From Dyella psychrodurans (GTDB taxonomy: Bacteria > Pseudomonadota > Gammaproteobacteria > Xanthomonadales > Rhodanobacteraceae), in NCBI RefSeq assembly GCF_003363265.1, contig NZ_QRBF01000008.1, positions 144,092 through 208,091 on the forward strand: 64,000 bases of DNA, written 5' to 3'. Positions within the stretch are counted from its first letter, which is position 1. The number at the start of each line of letters is the position of its first letter. Positions 1 through 8,290 of this stretch are shown here, in pieces. Position numbers and translations under genes: made by a program. The notes below the pieces were generated by a model, which was not told the origin of the DNA, made no database searches, and was given only the letters and a program-made list of their open reading frames with translations.

Positions 1-295
1 GCTGGGTCACATTTCCGCGCTGGGCGCGCACCGCGAGACGATCGGCAATTCGCACGCGCGCGACACCGTAACGCTTGCCGGGAATCTGGCCGTCACCAAG
101 CTTGAACACCTTGCCGACGCACTGGCGACCAACACCGCCACCTCGCAACCCGACGGCGAAGCGGAACAAAGCATGGCACCTCCCTCCGACGGCCTCGAAA
201 ATGAGGCGGCGAGGCTGATCCTTGGTCAGCTGGCGTTGATCCTGGCCCATCGTGATCGCCTGGTTGCCGTGGTCCACGACATCCGTGCAGGTTGA
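1..295 (+). CDS. C-terminal end of a probable FUSC/YccS-type inner-membrane protein (partial)
   Basis: An open frame enters the window at base 2 and stops with TGA at 293-295, giving the last 97 residues of a larger protein. It begins LGHISALGAHRETIG, which recalls the soluble C-terminal part of FUSC (YccS/YhfK-like) membrane proteins, and ends in a helical stretch near LGQLALILAHRDRL. No membrane segment is visible in this fragment, so the family call rests on the short motif alone. About 230 bases without a recognisable gene separate it from moaA. Treat it as the tail of an unidentified protein if the family is not confirmed. Confidence 0.4.
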   Translation, partial: LGHISALGAHRETIGNSHARDTVTLAGNLAVTKLEHLADALATNTATSQPDGEAEQSMAPPSDGLENEAARLILGQLALILAHRDRLVAVVHDIRAG

Positions 296-528
296 TCAAT
301 ACCCCATTCGAGTGGGTCTGTTCACATGCCACGCACCTTCTTGGAGCATTCTTCACGCACTAGACGAAAAGCTCGGATGCTCGGATAGTTACACCCATAC
401 AAACCCACAACTCCGAGGCGTCCAGCCTAGGTTCCTTCGGGAATACGGCTTGGCGTCCGTGGCCCTCGGGCCACCAGGGTGAACGCGGAAACGCTCTCGC
501 CTCCCGGCTTTGGAAAGGAGCAAAAACC

Positions 529-1512
529 ATGTCCCCGCTGGCTGATCGCTACGGCCGCCGGTTTCCTTATTTGCGACTGTCGGTGATCCCCGCGTGCAAT
601 TTTCGTTGCACGTATTGCCTTCCGCACGGGTATCACGCTGACGCGAATACGACCGCGCCGCTTTCGCTGGCCGAGATCACGCGCCTGCTGCGCGGCTTCA
701 CCGAGCTGGGCATGCACAAGCTGCGCATTACCGGCGGCGAACCCAGCGTACGCCACGATCTGACCGACATCCTGCGCACAGCGGCGGCCGTACCGGGCGT
801 CACGAAAGTGGCGATGACCACCAACGGCACCCTGCTTACACGCCGGCTGCACGAATGGATCGACGCAGGGCTGAATGCCATCAACGTCAGCGTCGACAGC
901 CTCGACCGCGCCGTCTTCGCGCGGGTCACCGGCCATGATCGCCTTGAGGACATCCTCCATGGCGTCGACATGGCGCTGGAGGCGGGCCTGCCGTCGGTCA
1001 AGCTCAACGCAGTGCTTCTGCGCGATGTGAACGACGACGAATTGCCTGGCTGGCTCGACTACCTGCGCGACCGCCGCGTCGGCGTGCGCTTCATCGAACT
1101 GATGCAGACTGGCGACAACCTGCCGTTCTTCCGCGATCACCACGTGCGCGCGGAAAAGCTCGAAACGCAACTGCTGGAATCGGGCTGGCAAGCGCTGCCT
1201 CGTGCGGCCGATGCGGGCCCTGCGCGCGAATACCTGCACCCGGATTACGCCGGCCGCTTCGGCATCATCGCGCCCTATGCGAAAGACTTCTGCGCCGGAT
1301 GCAACCGCCTGCGCGTCACCGCCACAGGCGATCTGCGCCTGTGCCTGTTCGGCGAATTCGGCATTCCACTGCGCCCGCTGCTGCAGGCGGACGATCAGTT
1401 GGACGATCTGGTACGCGCCATCGGCGGGCAGATCGGTCGCAAGGAACAGGGTCACTTCCTGCACGAAGGCCGCACCGGCATCACTCCCCATCTCGCATCC
1501 ACCGGAGGCTGA
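529..1512 (+). CDS. moaA: GTP 3',8-cyclase MoaA (radical SAM, molybdenum cofactor step 1)
   Basis: MoaA converts GTP to 3',8-cyclo-GTP, which MoaC turns into cyclic pyranopterin monophosphate. The 327-residue product has the radical-SAM CxxxCxxC cluster (C23, C27, C30) and the second 4Fe-4S ligands C255, C258 and C272 in CAGCNRLRV. It has the GGEP motif near residue 70 and the C-terminal Gly-Gly (LASTGG) needed for activity in the family. Length is normal. The start is fixed by AAAGGAG about 10 bases upstream of ATG. It is the first gene of a tight operon; the next start lies 3 bases after its stop. No Moco riboswitch was recognised upstream. Confidence 0.97.
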   Translation: MSPLADRYGRRFPYLRLSVIPACNFRCTYCLPHGYHADANTTAPLSLAEITRLLRGFTELGMHKLRITGGEPSVRHDLTDILRTAAAVPGVTKVAMTTNGTLLTRRLHEWIDAGLNAINVSVDSLDRAVFARVTGHDRLEDILHGVDMALEAGLPSVKLNAVLLRDVNDDELPGWLDYLRDRRVGVRFIELMQTGDNLPFFRDHHVRAEKLETQLLESGWQALPRAADAGPAREYLHPDYAGRFGIIAPYAKDFCAGCNRLRVTATGDLRLCLFGEFGIPLRPLLQADDQLDDLVRAIGGQIGRKEQGHFLHEGRTGITPHLASTGG

Positions 1513-1515
1513 CCC

Positions 1516-2517
1516 ATGCACGAGCGCGAGGAACGCGCCCATTTCCATATGGCCGATGTACGCCATAAGCGCATCACTGCGCGTCGCGCCGTAGCCGTTG
1601 GCGAATTGAGCGCCGGCGCCGAAGCGTTTGCGCTGATCGTCGAACGTCGCCTGCCCAAGGGCGATGCCATGACCATGGCCGAAATCGCCGGCTTGCAAGG
1701 CGCGAAAAATGCCTCGCAACTGATGCCGTTGTGCCATCCGTTGCCGCTGGAATACATCGATGTACGTTGCGAACCGGTCAGCGAACGGCACGCCATTCGT
1801 GTCTATTGCGAAGTGGCGACCGTCGCGCGCACCGGCGTGGAAATGGAGGCGCTCGCCGGTGCCAGCGCCGCATTGCTGACCTTGTACGACTTGACCAAGC
1901 CGGTTGAGCCCGCATTGTCGTTTGGCGGCGTGCGGCTGCTGTTCAAGGAAGGCGGCAAGAAAGGACTGTGGCTGCACCCGGAAGGCATGACCGACGCCGA
2001 GCGTGCGCACTATCAGCCGCGCGCCATGGCCCGACTGGAAAGCGTCAAAGCCACGGTGATCACGCTCAGCGATCGCGCCAGCCAAGGCGAGTACACCGAT
2101 ACGGCAGGCCCCTTGCTGGTGGAACGCCTGCGCGAACTCGGTGCCGACGTCGATCCCGCCGAGCTGCATCCGGACGATCCCGAACCGCTCGCCGCCCGCC
2201 TCATCCAATTGACCGCCAGCGGCACGCATCTGATTCTCTGCACCGGCGGCACCGGGCTAGGCCCCCGCGATCGCACGCCCGAAGCATTGGCGATGGTCGC
2301 CGACCGGCATATCGATGGCATCGGCGAATTGTTCCGCAACCAGAGCAGCCAACATACGCAAATGGCGTGGCTGAGCCGTGCGGATGCGGTGCTGATCGGC
2401 ACCACGCTGGTGATCGCCCTGCCGGGCAGCACGAAAGCCGTGGCGCAAGGCATGGACATTCTTGCGCCCGTCCTGGCGCATGCCTTGAACATGGCCGCAG
2501 GCGGAGGACATGCATGA
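1516..2517 (+). CDS. moaC: MoaC-MoaB/MogA fusion, molybdenum cofactor biosynthesis
   Basis: This is a two-domain protein of 333 residues. Residues 1-160 are MoaC (cyclic pyranopterin monophosphate synthase), with GAKNASQLMPLCHPL and the catalytic-lysine region YDLTKPVEPALSFGGVR. Residues about 172-333 are a MoaB/MogA domain (molybdopterin adenylyltransferase fold), with VITLSDRAS, CTGGTGLGPRD and the late ALPGSTKAV motif. MoaC and MoaB/MogA are separate genes in E. coli, and fusions are known in other bacteria. The stop codon overlaps the moeA start (ATGA). Together with MoeA, the C-terminal domain should adenylate molybdopterin before metal insertion; that pairing is inferred from the operon. 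Confidence 0.93.
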   Translation: MHEREERAHFHMADVRHKRITARRAVAVGELSAGAEAFALIVERRLPKGDAMTMAEIAGLQGAKNASQLMPLCHPLPLEYIDVRCEPVSERHAIRVYCEVATVARTGVEMEALAGASAALLTLYDLTKPVEPALSFGGVRLLFKEGGKKGLWLHPEGMTDAERAHYQPRAMARLESVKATVITLSDRASQGEYTDTAGPLLVERLRELGADVDPAELHPDDPEPLAARLIQLTASGTHLILCTGGTGLGPRDRTPEALAMVADRHIDGIGELFRNQSSQHTQMAWLSRADAVLIGTTLVIALPGSTKAVAQGMDILAPVLAHALNMAAGGGHA

Positions 2518-3767
2518 GCCAGGATACGCTCGCCTACGACGAAGCCCTGCGCATCGTCCTCGCTGCCAGCACTCGTCTTCCCGCGCAGGATTGCGCAGTC
2601 GAGTCGTGTCTGGGGCGCGTGCTTGCGTCGGACATCGTCAGCGATGCTGCGTTGCCGCCATTCGACAATTCCGCGATGGATGGCTTTGCGCTCAATGGGA
2701 AGGACGACAAAGTGCTCGCCGGTACTGAGTTCGATGTCGAAGGCGAACAGGCTGCGGGCGATGGAGTAACGCATGCTGGCGGCGGCGCGTGGGAAATCAT
2801 GACCGGTGCGCGCATGCCCGATGGCCTCGATCGCGTCATTCCCGTCGAACAAACCGAACGCTTGGCACCCGCAGCTCGCATACGCCTGCTTGCCGACGTC
2901 GAGCCTGGACAGAACGTGCGCACCGCTGGCTCGGATGTTCAACATGGCGAAACCGTACTGGCCGCAGGAAGCGCATTGGCACCGCAACACCTCATGCTGC
3001 TTGCCGCGCTGGGTGTCGCCACCGTGTCCGTTTCGGAACGCCCGCGCGTTGCCGTGCTCTGCACGGGACGCGAACTTGTCGACGATCCAAAGCAAGCGCT
3101 GGCTCCCGGGCAAATACGCAACTCCAATGGCCCCTTCCTCGCCGCGCGCCTCCCGCTGGCCGGCGCAGACGTGGTGCACGTCGAAACGGTAGGCGACGAC
3201 GCCTTGGCATTCGAGGCCGCGCTGCGTCGTGCATGGGATGCCGGCGCCAAAGTGATCGTGTCGAGTGGTGCCGTATCGATGGGTCGCTACGATTTCGTGC
3301 CGCAGGCGCTGGAACGGATCGGCGCGAAAACACTTTTCCATAAAGTAGCCATTCGCCCAGGTAAACCGCTGCTTTTCGCGCGCCTGCCCGGCGATGCGCT
3401 GCTGTTTGGCTTGCCGGGCAATCCCATTGCCGTGGCGGTCGGCCTGCGTTTCTTCATCGAGCCTGCGTTGCGCGTCATGCTGGGACTGCCGGGCGAAGCG
3501 CCCCGACGTGTGCCGCTGTCCACACCTTTCAGCAAGAAACCGCGCCTGCGCTTTCATCTGAAATCGCGTTTGCACATCGACGCTCAAGGCCGTCTGGCGA
3601 CCGAAATCCTTGGCGGCCAGGAGTCTTACCGCATCAAACCGCTGGCCGATGCCAACGCATGGACCGTCGTGCCCGCCGACATCGATGCGTTGCCTGCCGG
3701 CGCACTGGTCGATGTATACGGCCCCGGCCACCTTGAATTTCCATCGCCTTGCGAGAGCGCTGCATGA
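2514..3767 (+). CDS. moeA: Molybdopterin molybdenumtransferase MoeA
   Basis: MoeA inserts molybdenum into adenylated molybdopterin. The ATG at 2514 overlaps the stop of the preceding gene by four bases, and the product starts MSQDTLAYDEALRIVL. It is 417 residues, the usual length. The family motifs PPFDNSAMDGFAL (near residue 55), EIMTGARMPDG, SSGAVSMGRYDF and LFGLPGNPIAV are all present. A longer reading frame upstream is only the antecedent frame inside moaC and is not the true start. The stop overlaps the moaD start (ATGA), so the operon is translationally coupled here. Confidence 0.96.
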   Translation: MSQDTLAYDEALRIVLAASTRLPAQDCAVESCLGRVLASDIVSDAALPPFDNSAMDGFALNGKDDKVLAGTEFDVEGEQAAGDGVTHAGGGAWEIMTGARMPDGLDRVIPVEQTERLAPAARIRLLADVEPGQNVRTAGSDVQHGETVLAAGSALAPQHLMLLAALGVATVSVSERPRVAVLCTGRELVDDPKQALAPGQIRNSNGPFLAARLPLAGADVVHVETVGDDALAFEAALRRAWDAGAKVIVSSGAVSMGRYDFVPQALERIGAKTLFHKVAIRPGKPLLFARLPGDALLFGLPGNPIAVAVGLRFFIEPALRVMLGLPGEAPRRVPLSTPFSKKPRLRFHLKSRLHIDAQGRLATEILGGQESYRIKPLADANAWTVVPADIDALPAGALVDVYGPGHLEFPSPCESAA

Positions 3768-4024
3768 AGGTTCGCATCACATTGTTCGGTGCACTCCGCG
3801 ACGCCGATTCGCGCGGTTACATCGAACTGGACATGCCCGAGCAAAGCACCATCGCCGCCCTGCGCGAAGCGCTGCAACATCACGTGCACGACCACGCGCC
3901 GCCCATCAGCGCCGGACTTGTCCAACGCTCGGCATTCGCCAGCGAACACGAGATTCTGCACAACCATCGCACCGTGCCCGAAGACGGCCAGATTGCGATC
4001 CTGCCACCGGTGAGTGGAGGCTGA
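3764..4024 (+). CDS. moaD: Molybdopterin synthase sulfur-carrier subunit MoaD
   Basis: This is an 86-residue ubiquitin-like sulfur carrier, MKVRITLFGALRDAD... ending in PPVSGG. The terminal Gly-Gly is adenylated and thiocarboxylated, then delivers sulfur to MoaE. The start at 3764 overlaps the moeA stop by four bases; an in-frame ATG 15 bases upstream lies inside moeA and has no better ribosome site. Size and C-terminus are typical of MoaD. Confidence 0.93.
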   Translation: MKVRITLFGALRDADSRGYIELDMPEQSTIAALREALQHHVHDHAPPISAGLVQRSAFASEHEILHNHRTVPEDGQIAILPPVSGG

Positions 4025-4026
4025 GC

Positions 4027-4536
4027 GTGACCGACATCTACACCGCCGTCGTCGATATCAGCCACGGCCCGCTGGACCCCACCGCGGCGCTGGACTTCGT
4101 TTCCGATCCACGCTTCGGCGGCATTGCCACATTCATTGGCCGCGTGCGCCAGCACAATCTTGGGCGCGCTGTCACCGGCGTGAGCTACGACCTCTTCGAA
4201 CCCTTGGCCTTGCGCATGTTCCAGGACATCGGCGAACGCGCACGCGCCGAAGTCGGCGGACCGCTCAAGCTTTACATCGCACACGCCAAGGGAGATCTGC
4301 GCATCGGCGACCTGGCGGTGGTGGTCGCCGCCGCCACGCCGCATCGCGACGAGGCGTTCCGCGCCTGTCGTCTAGCCATCGAAGCGGTCAAGCATGAAGC
4401 ACCGATCTGGAAGAAGGAACATTACGTCGATGGAGACAGCGCGTGGAGCGAAGGCTGTTCGTTGTGCGAGGAACACCGGGAAGCCGAACGTCAGGCCGTG
4501 AAGCAACACGGGGACGCGCATGGACACGGTCACTGA
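4027..4536 (+). CDS. moaE: Molybdopterin synthase catalytic subunit MoaE
   Basis: MoaE transfers two sulfurs from MoaD thiocarboxylate to cyclic pyranopterin monophosphate to make molybdopterin. It starts at GTG 4027, two bases after the moaD stop (VTDIYTAVVD...), and is 169 residues long. Family motifs are FIGRVRQHN near residue 38, HRDEAFRACRLAIE, and the active-site lysine segment APIWKKEHY. The His-rich tail (HGDAHGHGH) is not a general MoaE feature. It may be incidental or help bind metal. The next gene, mobA, starts inside its last codons. Confidence 0.95.
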   Translation: MTDIYTAVVDISHGPLDPTAALDFVSDPRFGGIATFIGRVRQHNLGRAVTGVSYDLFEPLALRMFQDIGERARAEVGGPLKLYIAHAKGDLRIGDLAVVVAAATPHRDEAFRACRLAIEAVKHEAPIWKKEHYVDGDSAWSEGCSLCEEHREAERQAVKQHGDAHGHGH

Positions 4537-5089
4537 GCCACTGCACAGCGTCGGCGTGGTACTCGCCGGCGGGCGTTCGTCCCGGATGGGGCGCGACAAG
4601 GCCATGCTGTCGTGGCACGGTCAACCCTTGATCGAGCATCAGATCGATCTGCTCAAGGCGGCGGGCGTGGATGTCGTGCATGTCAGTGGCGATCGTCCGG
4701 ACTATGCAGGCATCGTCGATGTCGTATCGCATGCAGGGCCCGTCGGTGGCATTGCCGGTATCGCCGCCGTGGTGAACGACGCCGAATTGCTCATCATTCC
4801 GGTGGACATGCCGCGCCTGCAACCTTCGCTGCTGCGGCGGCTGCGAACGGAATCCGCTCCTTCCCGCTGCGCACACTTCAGCGGTCACGTGCTGCCGATG
4901 CGTCTGCGCCTGGATGCCACCTGTCGTGCCGTGCTGGCTACCTTGATGGCCGCGCAAGACGACCGCGCCCGTTCGTTGCGGGCATTGCAGGAACGTGTCG
5001 GCGTGAGCGCAATTCCTTTGCACGACGACGAAGCCGCACAGCTGATCGATTGCAACACCGAAGAGACCTGGCGCGAGGTATGCGAATGA
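4520..5089 (+). CDS. mobA: Molybdenum cofactor guanylyltransferase MobA
   Basis: MobA transfers GMP to Mo-molybdopterin, giving the guanine dinucleotide cofactor used by DMSO-reductase-family enzymes such as the formate dehydrogenase encoded at 15155-18034. The 189-residue product has the nucleotide-binding LAGGRSSRMGRDKA near residue 15 and the metal-site IIPVDMPRL near residue 92. It overlaps moaE by 17 bases and overlaps the start of the next gene by four bases. Confidence 0.94.
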   Translation: MDTVTEPLHSVGVVLAGGRSSRMGRDKAMLSWHGQPLIEHQIDLLKAAGVDVVHVSGDRPDYAGIVDVVSHAGPVGGIAGIAAVVNDAELLIIPVDMPRLQPSLLRRLRTESAPSRCAHFSGHVLPMRLRLDATCRAVLATLMAAQDDRARSLRALQERVGVSAIPLHDDEAAQLIDCNTEETWREVCE

Positions 5090-5442
5090 GAGTGCAGCTG
5101 GAAGCTCAGACTTTGCGGCTTCGCGTCGACGAAGCCGAACTCGCGCAGCTACTGTCCGGATCGGTGACCGAAAACCGCACCCAGCTGCCCGATGGGCGCA
5201 CCGAGATCCAGCAACTTCAACTCGCGGCCAGCCCCCATTGGCAACGCAACGACGCAACATGGCTTATCGGCCTGCCCGAATGGGAGGTTCGCGCACTCAG
5301 CGAACGCCTGCCCTCGCGCGAAGGCTTGCAGTTCGATTTGCCGACACCGTCTGGTGGAACCTTGCAGGTATTGTTCGACGTCGATGTCCGCGACAGTACG
5401 CGCCGGCGCATGCACAAATCTTCCGAAGGAGATGCATCATGA
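5086..5442 (+). CDS. Small protein of unknown function in the molybdenum operon
   Basis: This is a 118-residue protein beginning MRVQLEAQTLRLRVDEAELA. Both ends overlap neighbours by ATGA junctions (mobA stop and transporter start), so it is a real operon member. I do not recognise its family with certainty; a DUF7009-type protein is possible from the N-terminal pattern. There is no signal peptide, membrane helix or cysteine cluster. It looks like a small cytoplasmic alpha/beta protein. Its place between mobA and the metal importer suggests a role in cofactor or molybdate handling, which is inference only. Confidence 0.8.
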   Translation: MRVQLEAQTLRLRVDEAELAQLLSGSVTENRTQLPDGRTEIQQLQLAASPHWQRNDATWLIGLPEWEVRALSERLPSREGLQFDLPTPSGGTLQVLFDVDVRDSTRRRMHKSSEGDAS

Positions 5443-6350
5443 GCTGGATGAGACGCGCTGCGATACTGATGGCGCTTGCATGGTTTACCGTCGGCGCAGC
5501 AGCGATGGCCCAGGACGCCAAGGTTCTGCGCGTGGCTTATGCCGGCTCGATGGGCGTATTGATGGACGGCGCCGCGGGCCCTGCTTTTGCGCATGACCAC
5601 AACGCCAACTACCAGGGCATCGGCCAGGGATCGTATGCGTTGGCACACTTGCTCGCTGCGCATCAATTGCAGGCAGACGTCTTCGTCACCATCACGCCCG
5701 GTCCCATGCAGGTGCTGAAACAGGCGGGACTGGTGACTGAGGCAGTACCCGTTGCGAGTACGCAGATGGTCGTCACCTACAGTCCCCGCAGCCGCTTTGC
5801 CGCCGACTTCGCTGCCGCCGCCAGCGGCAAGAAGAACTGGTATGACGTCTTGAGCGAGCCGGGGCTACGACTTGGCCGCACCGATCCCGCCATCGATCCG
5901 CAAGGCGCCAACGTGCTTTTGACCTTGCAATTGGCCGCGGATTACTACCATCGCCCGGATCTGCTGAAGACCGTCGCCGGTGCGCCGCAAAACGCTTCCC
6001 AGATCTTTACCGAACCGTCCTTGTTGTCTCGGCTGGAAGCCGGCCAGATCGATGCCACTGTCGGTTATCTCAGCGCCGCGCAATCGCATCATCTACCTAC
6101 CATAGCCTTGCCCGACGAAATCAATCTCGGCGATCCGTCGATGCAAAAGGCATGGTACGACCGTGCTTCGGTAACGCTGGACAACGGCAAGGCCCTGCAC
6201 GTGCAGCCGCTGGTGTTCTACGCGGCACCGCTCGGCAATGCCCTGCAGCCGGAGTTGGCGCGCGAATTCGTGGCGTTCCTGCAGAGTGCGCAGGGACAGG
6301 CGATGTTCCGCGACCACGGCTACAGTCCGCCGCGCGGAAACAGCCTGTGA
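5439..6350 (+). CDS. Periplasmic molybdate/tungstate-binding protein, WtpA/ModA-like
   Basis: This is a 303-residue exported solute-binding protein. The Sec signal covers about residues 1-24 (RRAAILMALAWFTVGAAAMAQ). The mature part begins with LRVAYAGSMGVLMDG, comparable to the AGSL start of ModA/WtpA proteins, and contains RTDPAIDPQGANVL followed by QLAADYY, as in the tungstate-type WtpA branch. The start is set by GAAGGAG and the ATGA overlap with the gene before. The permease and ATPase genes follow, and the seven preceding genes make molybdenum cofactor, so the oxyanion assignment is strong, but molybdate versus tungstate cannot be decided from sequence. Confidence 0.85.
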   Translation: MSWMRRAAILMALAWFTVGAAAMAQDAKVLRVAYAGSMGVLMDGAAGPAFAHDHNANYQGIGQGSYALAHLLAAHQLQADVFVTITPGPMQVLKQAGLVTEAVPVASTQMVVTYSPRSRFAADFAAAASGKKNWYDVLSEPGLRLGRTDPAIDPQGANVLLTLQLAADYYHRPDLLKTVAGAPQNASQIFTEPSLLSRLEAGQIDATVGYLSAAQSHHLPTIALPDEINLGDPSMQKAWYDRASVTLDNGKALHVQPLVFYAAPLGNALQPELAREFVAFLQSAQGQAMFRDHGYSPPRGNSL

Positions 6351-6378
6351 CCGATACGCATCGATACCAGGCGCAACC

Positions 6379-7152
6379 ATGAGCGCGACGACCTACCGCG
6401 CACGCGTGCCTGCCTTGCTGAGCGCGTTCACGCTGCTGCTGCTTGCGACACCGTTCGTTGGATTGGCCGTAGTCACCCACTGGCGCAGCTTCGGCTTTGC
6501 CGAGGGTGACGGCGGGGCCATTGCCGTATCGCTCGGCTACAGCATGCTTGCGCTGGTGCTGATCATCGCGCTCGGCACACCGCTCGCCTGGTGGCTGGCG
6601 CGTTACAGCATCCGTGGCAAATGGCTGATCGACAGCTTGCTGTTGCTGGCGTTGCTGACGCCACCGCTGGCCATGGGTCTATTGCTCGCGTCGATGTACG
6701 GCCCCTACGGCCCCGCCGGCAGCATGCTGGAACATGCGGGACTCGTTTTGACCAACTCGGCGCCTGCCTTTGTCATGGCCCAGTTCTACGCCGCGCTGCC
6801 CTACTACGTGATCGCCGCGCGTGCCGCGTTCGAAGGCGTGCCGCGCGAACTCGAGCAAATCGCGTTGACGTTGGGCCATTCGCCGTGGCGCAGTTTTGTT
6901 CACGTGAGTCTCCCGCTTGCGCGGCTCGGGCTTGCCGCCGCCATCGCCCTGGCATGGGTGCGCGCGTTGGGAGAATTCGGCGTGGTGCTTATCGTGGCTT
7001 ATTACCCGCAAGGCATTCCGGTGAAGCTGTGGGTGAACTTGCAGAACATCGGCCTCGACGCGGTGTATCCGCTGTTATGGGTATTCTTCCTGGTGGCGAT
7101 GCCTTTGCCGCTGATCCTCGGCCTTTCCGCACGTCGCCGGCACCTGATCTGA
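6379..7152 (+). CDS. ABC transporter permease, molybdate/tungstate type (ModB/WtpB-like)
   Basis: This is a 257-residue inner-membrane protein starting MSATTYRARVPALLS, with about six hydrophobic segments. The cytoplasmic coupling loop between about residues 150 and 190 carries the EAA-type motif (RELEQIALTLGHSPWRSF). It forms the channel for the oxyanion delivered by the preceding binding protein. There are 28 bases between it and that gene, and its stop overlaps the ATPase start (TGATG). Confidence 0.9.
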   Translation: MSATTYRARVPALLSAFTLLLLATPFVGLAVVTHWRSFGFAEGDGGAIAVSLGYSMLALVLIIALGTPLAWWLARYSIRGKWLIDSLLLLALLTPPLAMGLLLASMYGPYGPAGSMLEHAGLVLTNSAPAFVMAQFYAALPYYVIAARAAFEGVPRELEQIALTLGHSPWRSFVHVSLPLARLGLAAAIALAWVRALGEFGVVLIVAYYPQGIPVKLWVNLQNIGLDAVYPLLWVFFLVAMPLPLILGLSARRRHLI

Positions 7153-8195
7153 TGCGTATCGACTACGCCATTCGTCATCCCATCACGCTCGAGGCGCAAT
7201 TCGAGGTGGAAGGATTCACGGTACTGCTCGGCGCGAGCGGCGAAGGCAAGTCGTTGCTGTTGCGCGCCATTGCCGGACTGGTGGCCGCGCGAGGCGAACC
7301 TTTCGGCGGCATGGCCGCGCAGGATCGCGCCGTGGGTTATCTGCCGCAAGGGTATGCGCTGTTTCCGCATCTCAATGCATGGCAGAACGTGGCGTTCGCA
7401 CTGAAAGGTCCACAACGACGCGACCAGGCGATGTCATTGCTTGAGCGCGTGCACATGGCCGACTTCGCCGAACGCTTTCCCGCGACCTTGTCGGGCGGCC
7501 AACAGCAACGCGTTGCGTTGGCCCGCGCGTTGGCGAGGAAACCGCAGCTGCTGTTGCTGGACGAACCCACCTCCGCACTCGATCCGGTCACGCGCGACGA
7601 CGTCATTGCCGAATTGATCACCGAGGTTCACGACTTCGGCATTCCGGCATTGGCTGTCAGCCACGATCCGCACCTGGCGGCGGTAGCCGATCGACTAGTG
7701 CTGATGCACGGCCGTCGCATTATCCAGATCGGTACGTCTGAAACTGTCTACGGGAATCCGACCAGTGGTGCGGCAGCGCGATTGCTTGGATATCGCAACG
7801 TGCATCGCGGATATGTCGAAGGTACGACGAGTGCACCACGATTGGCATGGCCAGACGGCGGCGTTTCGTTTCCGATCGATGATCAGGCCGTGATAGGCAC
7901 ATACGTCGACTGGATGATCGACCCGGCAGCGATTTGTCTAATCGATGCGCATGATGCGTTACCGAATGCCATCCCCGCTTCGGTCGAAGTTCGCCACGTC
8001 GATCGTCGCATCACACAGCTTGGGCTTCGCTGTGGGCAGGGTCGATTGTGGGTCGCCATACCTGACGGGATGCAGGTACCCAAATCGCCTGCTGTGCATC
8101 TGCCGCCCAGGGCGATTCGTTGCTGGGCACATGATCCAAGCCGTCATCCCAGCGAAACTCCGCTGCTGCCCGGGGAAAAGTTGCCGATAAGATGA
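7152..8195 (+). CDS. ABC transporter ATPase, molybdate/tungstate type (ModC-like)
   Basis: This is the 347-residue nucleotide-binding subunit. It has Walker A GASGEGKS near residue 31, Q-loop YLPQGYALFP, signature LSGGQQQR, Walker B LLLLDEP and the H-loop AVSHDP. After the ATPase domain (about 1-220) there is a C-terminal region of about 125 residues of the regulatory type seen in CysA/ModC-like proteins. It is the last gene of the molybdenum operon, converging on the minus-strand island about 95 bases further on. No obvious terminator hairpin was seen in the gap. Confidence 0.92.
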   Translation: MRIDYAIRHPITLEAQFEVEGFTVLLGASGEGKSLLLRAIAGLVAARGEPFGGMAAQDRAVGYLPQGYALFPHLNAWQNVAFALKGPQRRDQAMSLLERVHMADFAERFPATLSGGQQQRVALARALARKPQLLLLDEPTSALDPVTRDDVIAELITEVHDFGIPALAVSHDPHLAAVADRLVLMHGRRIIQIGTSETVYGNPTSGAAARLLGYRNVHRGYVEGTTSAPRLAWPDGGVSFPIDDQAVIGTYVDWMIDPAAICLIDAHDALPNAIPASVEVRHVDRRITQLGLRCGQGRLWVAIPDGMQVPKSPAVHLPPRAIRCWAHDPSRHPSETPLLPGEKLPIR

Positions 8196-8290
8196 AAACG
8201 CTGCTCGAAGAACATCTGGAACGCATTATTCATATACCGATAGGAACAGACTCAGACGACCTCCAAGCCTGCTGGCATGCGCCCGCTATC

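Noticed and set aside
296..528. Possible Moco riboswitch upstream of moaA
   Set aside because: I could not find the conserved paired elements; the gap shows no clear structure.
427..2229. 600-codon open frame antisense to moaA/moaC
   Set aside because: It mirrors the GC-rich codon pattern of the real genes. Its translation has no domain and it spans two well-identified genes.
2013..3731. 572-codon open frame antisense to moeA
   Set aside because: A shadow of moaCB/moeA; low-information sequence without motifs.
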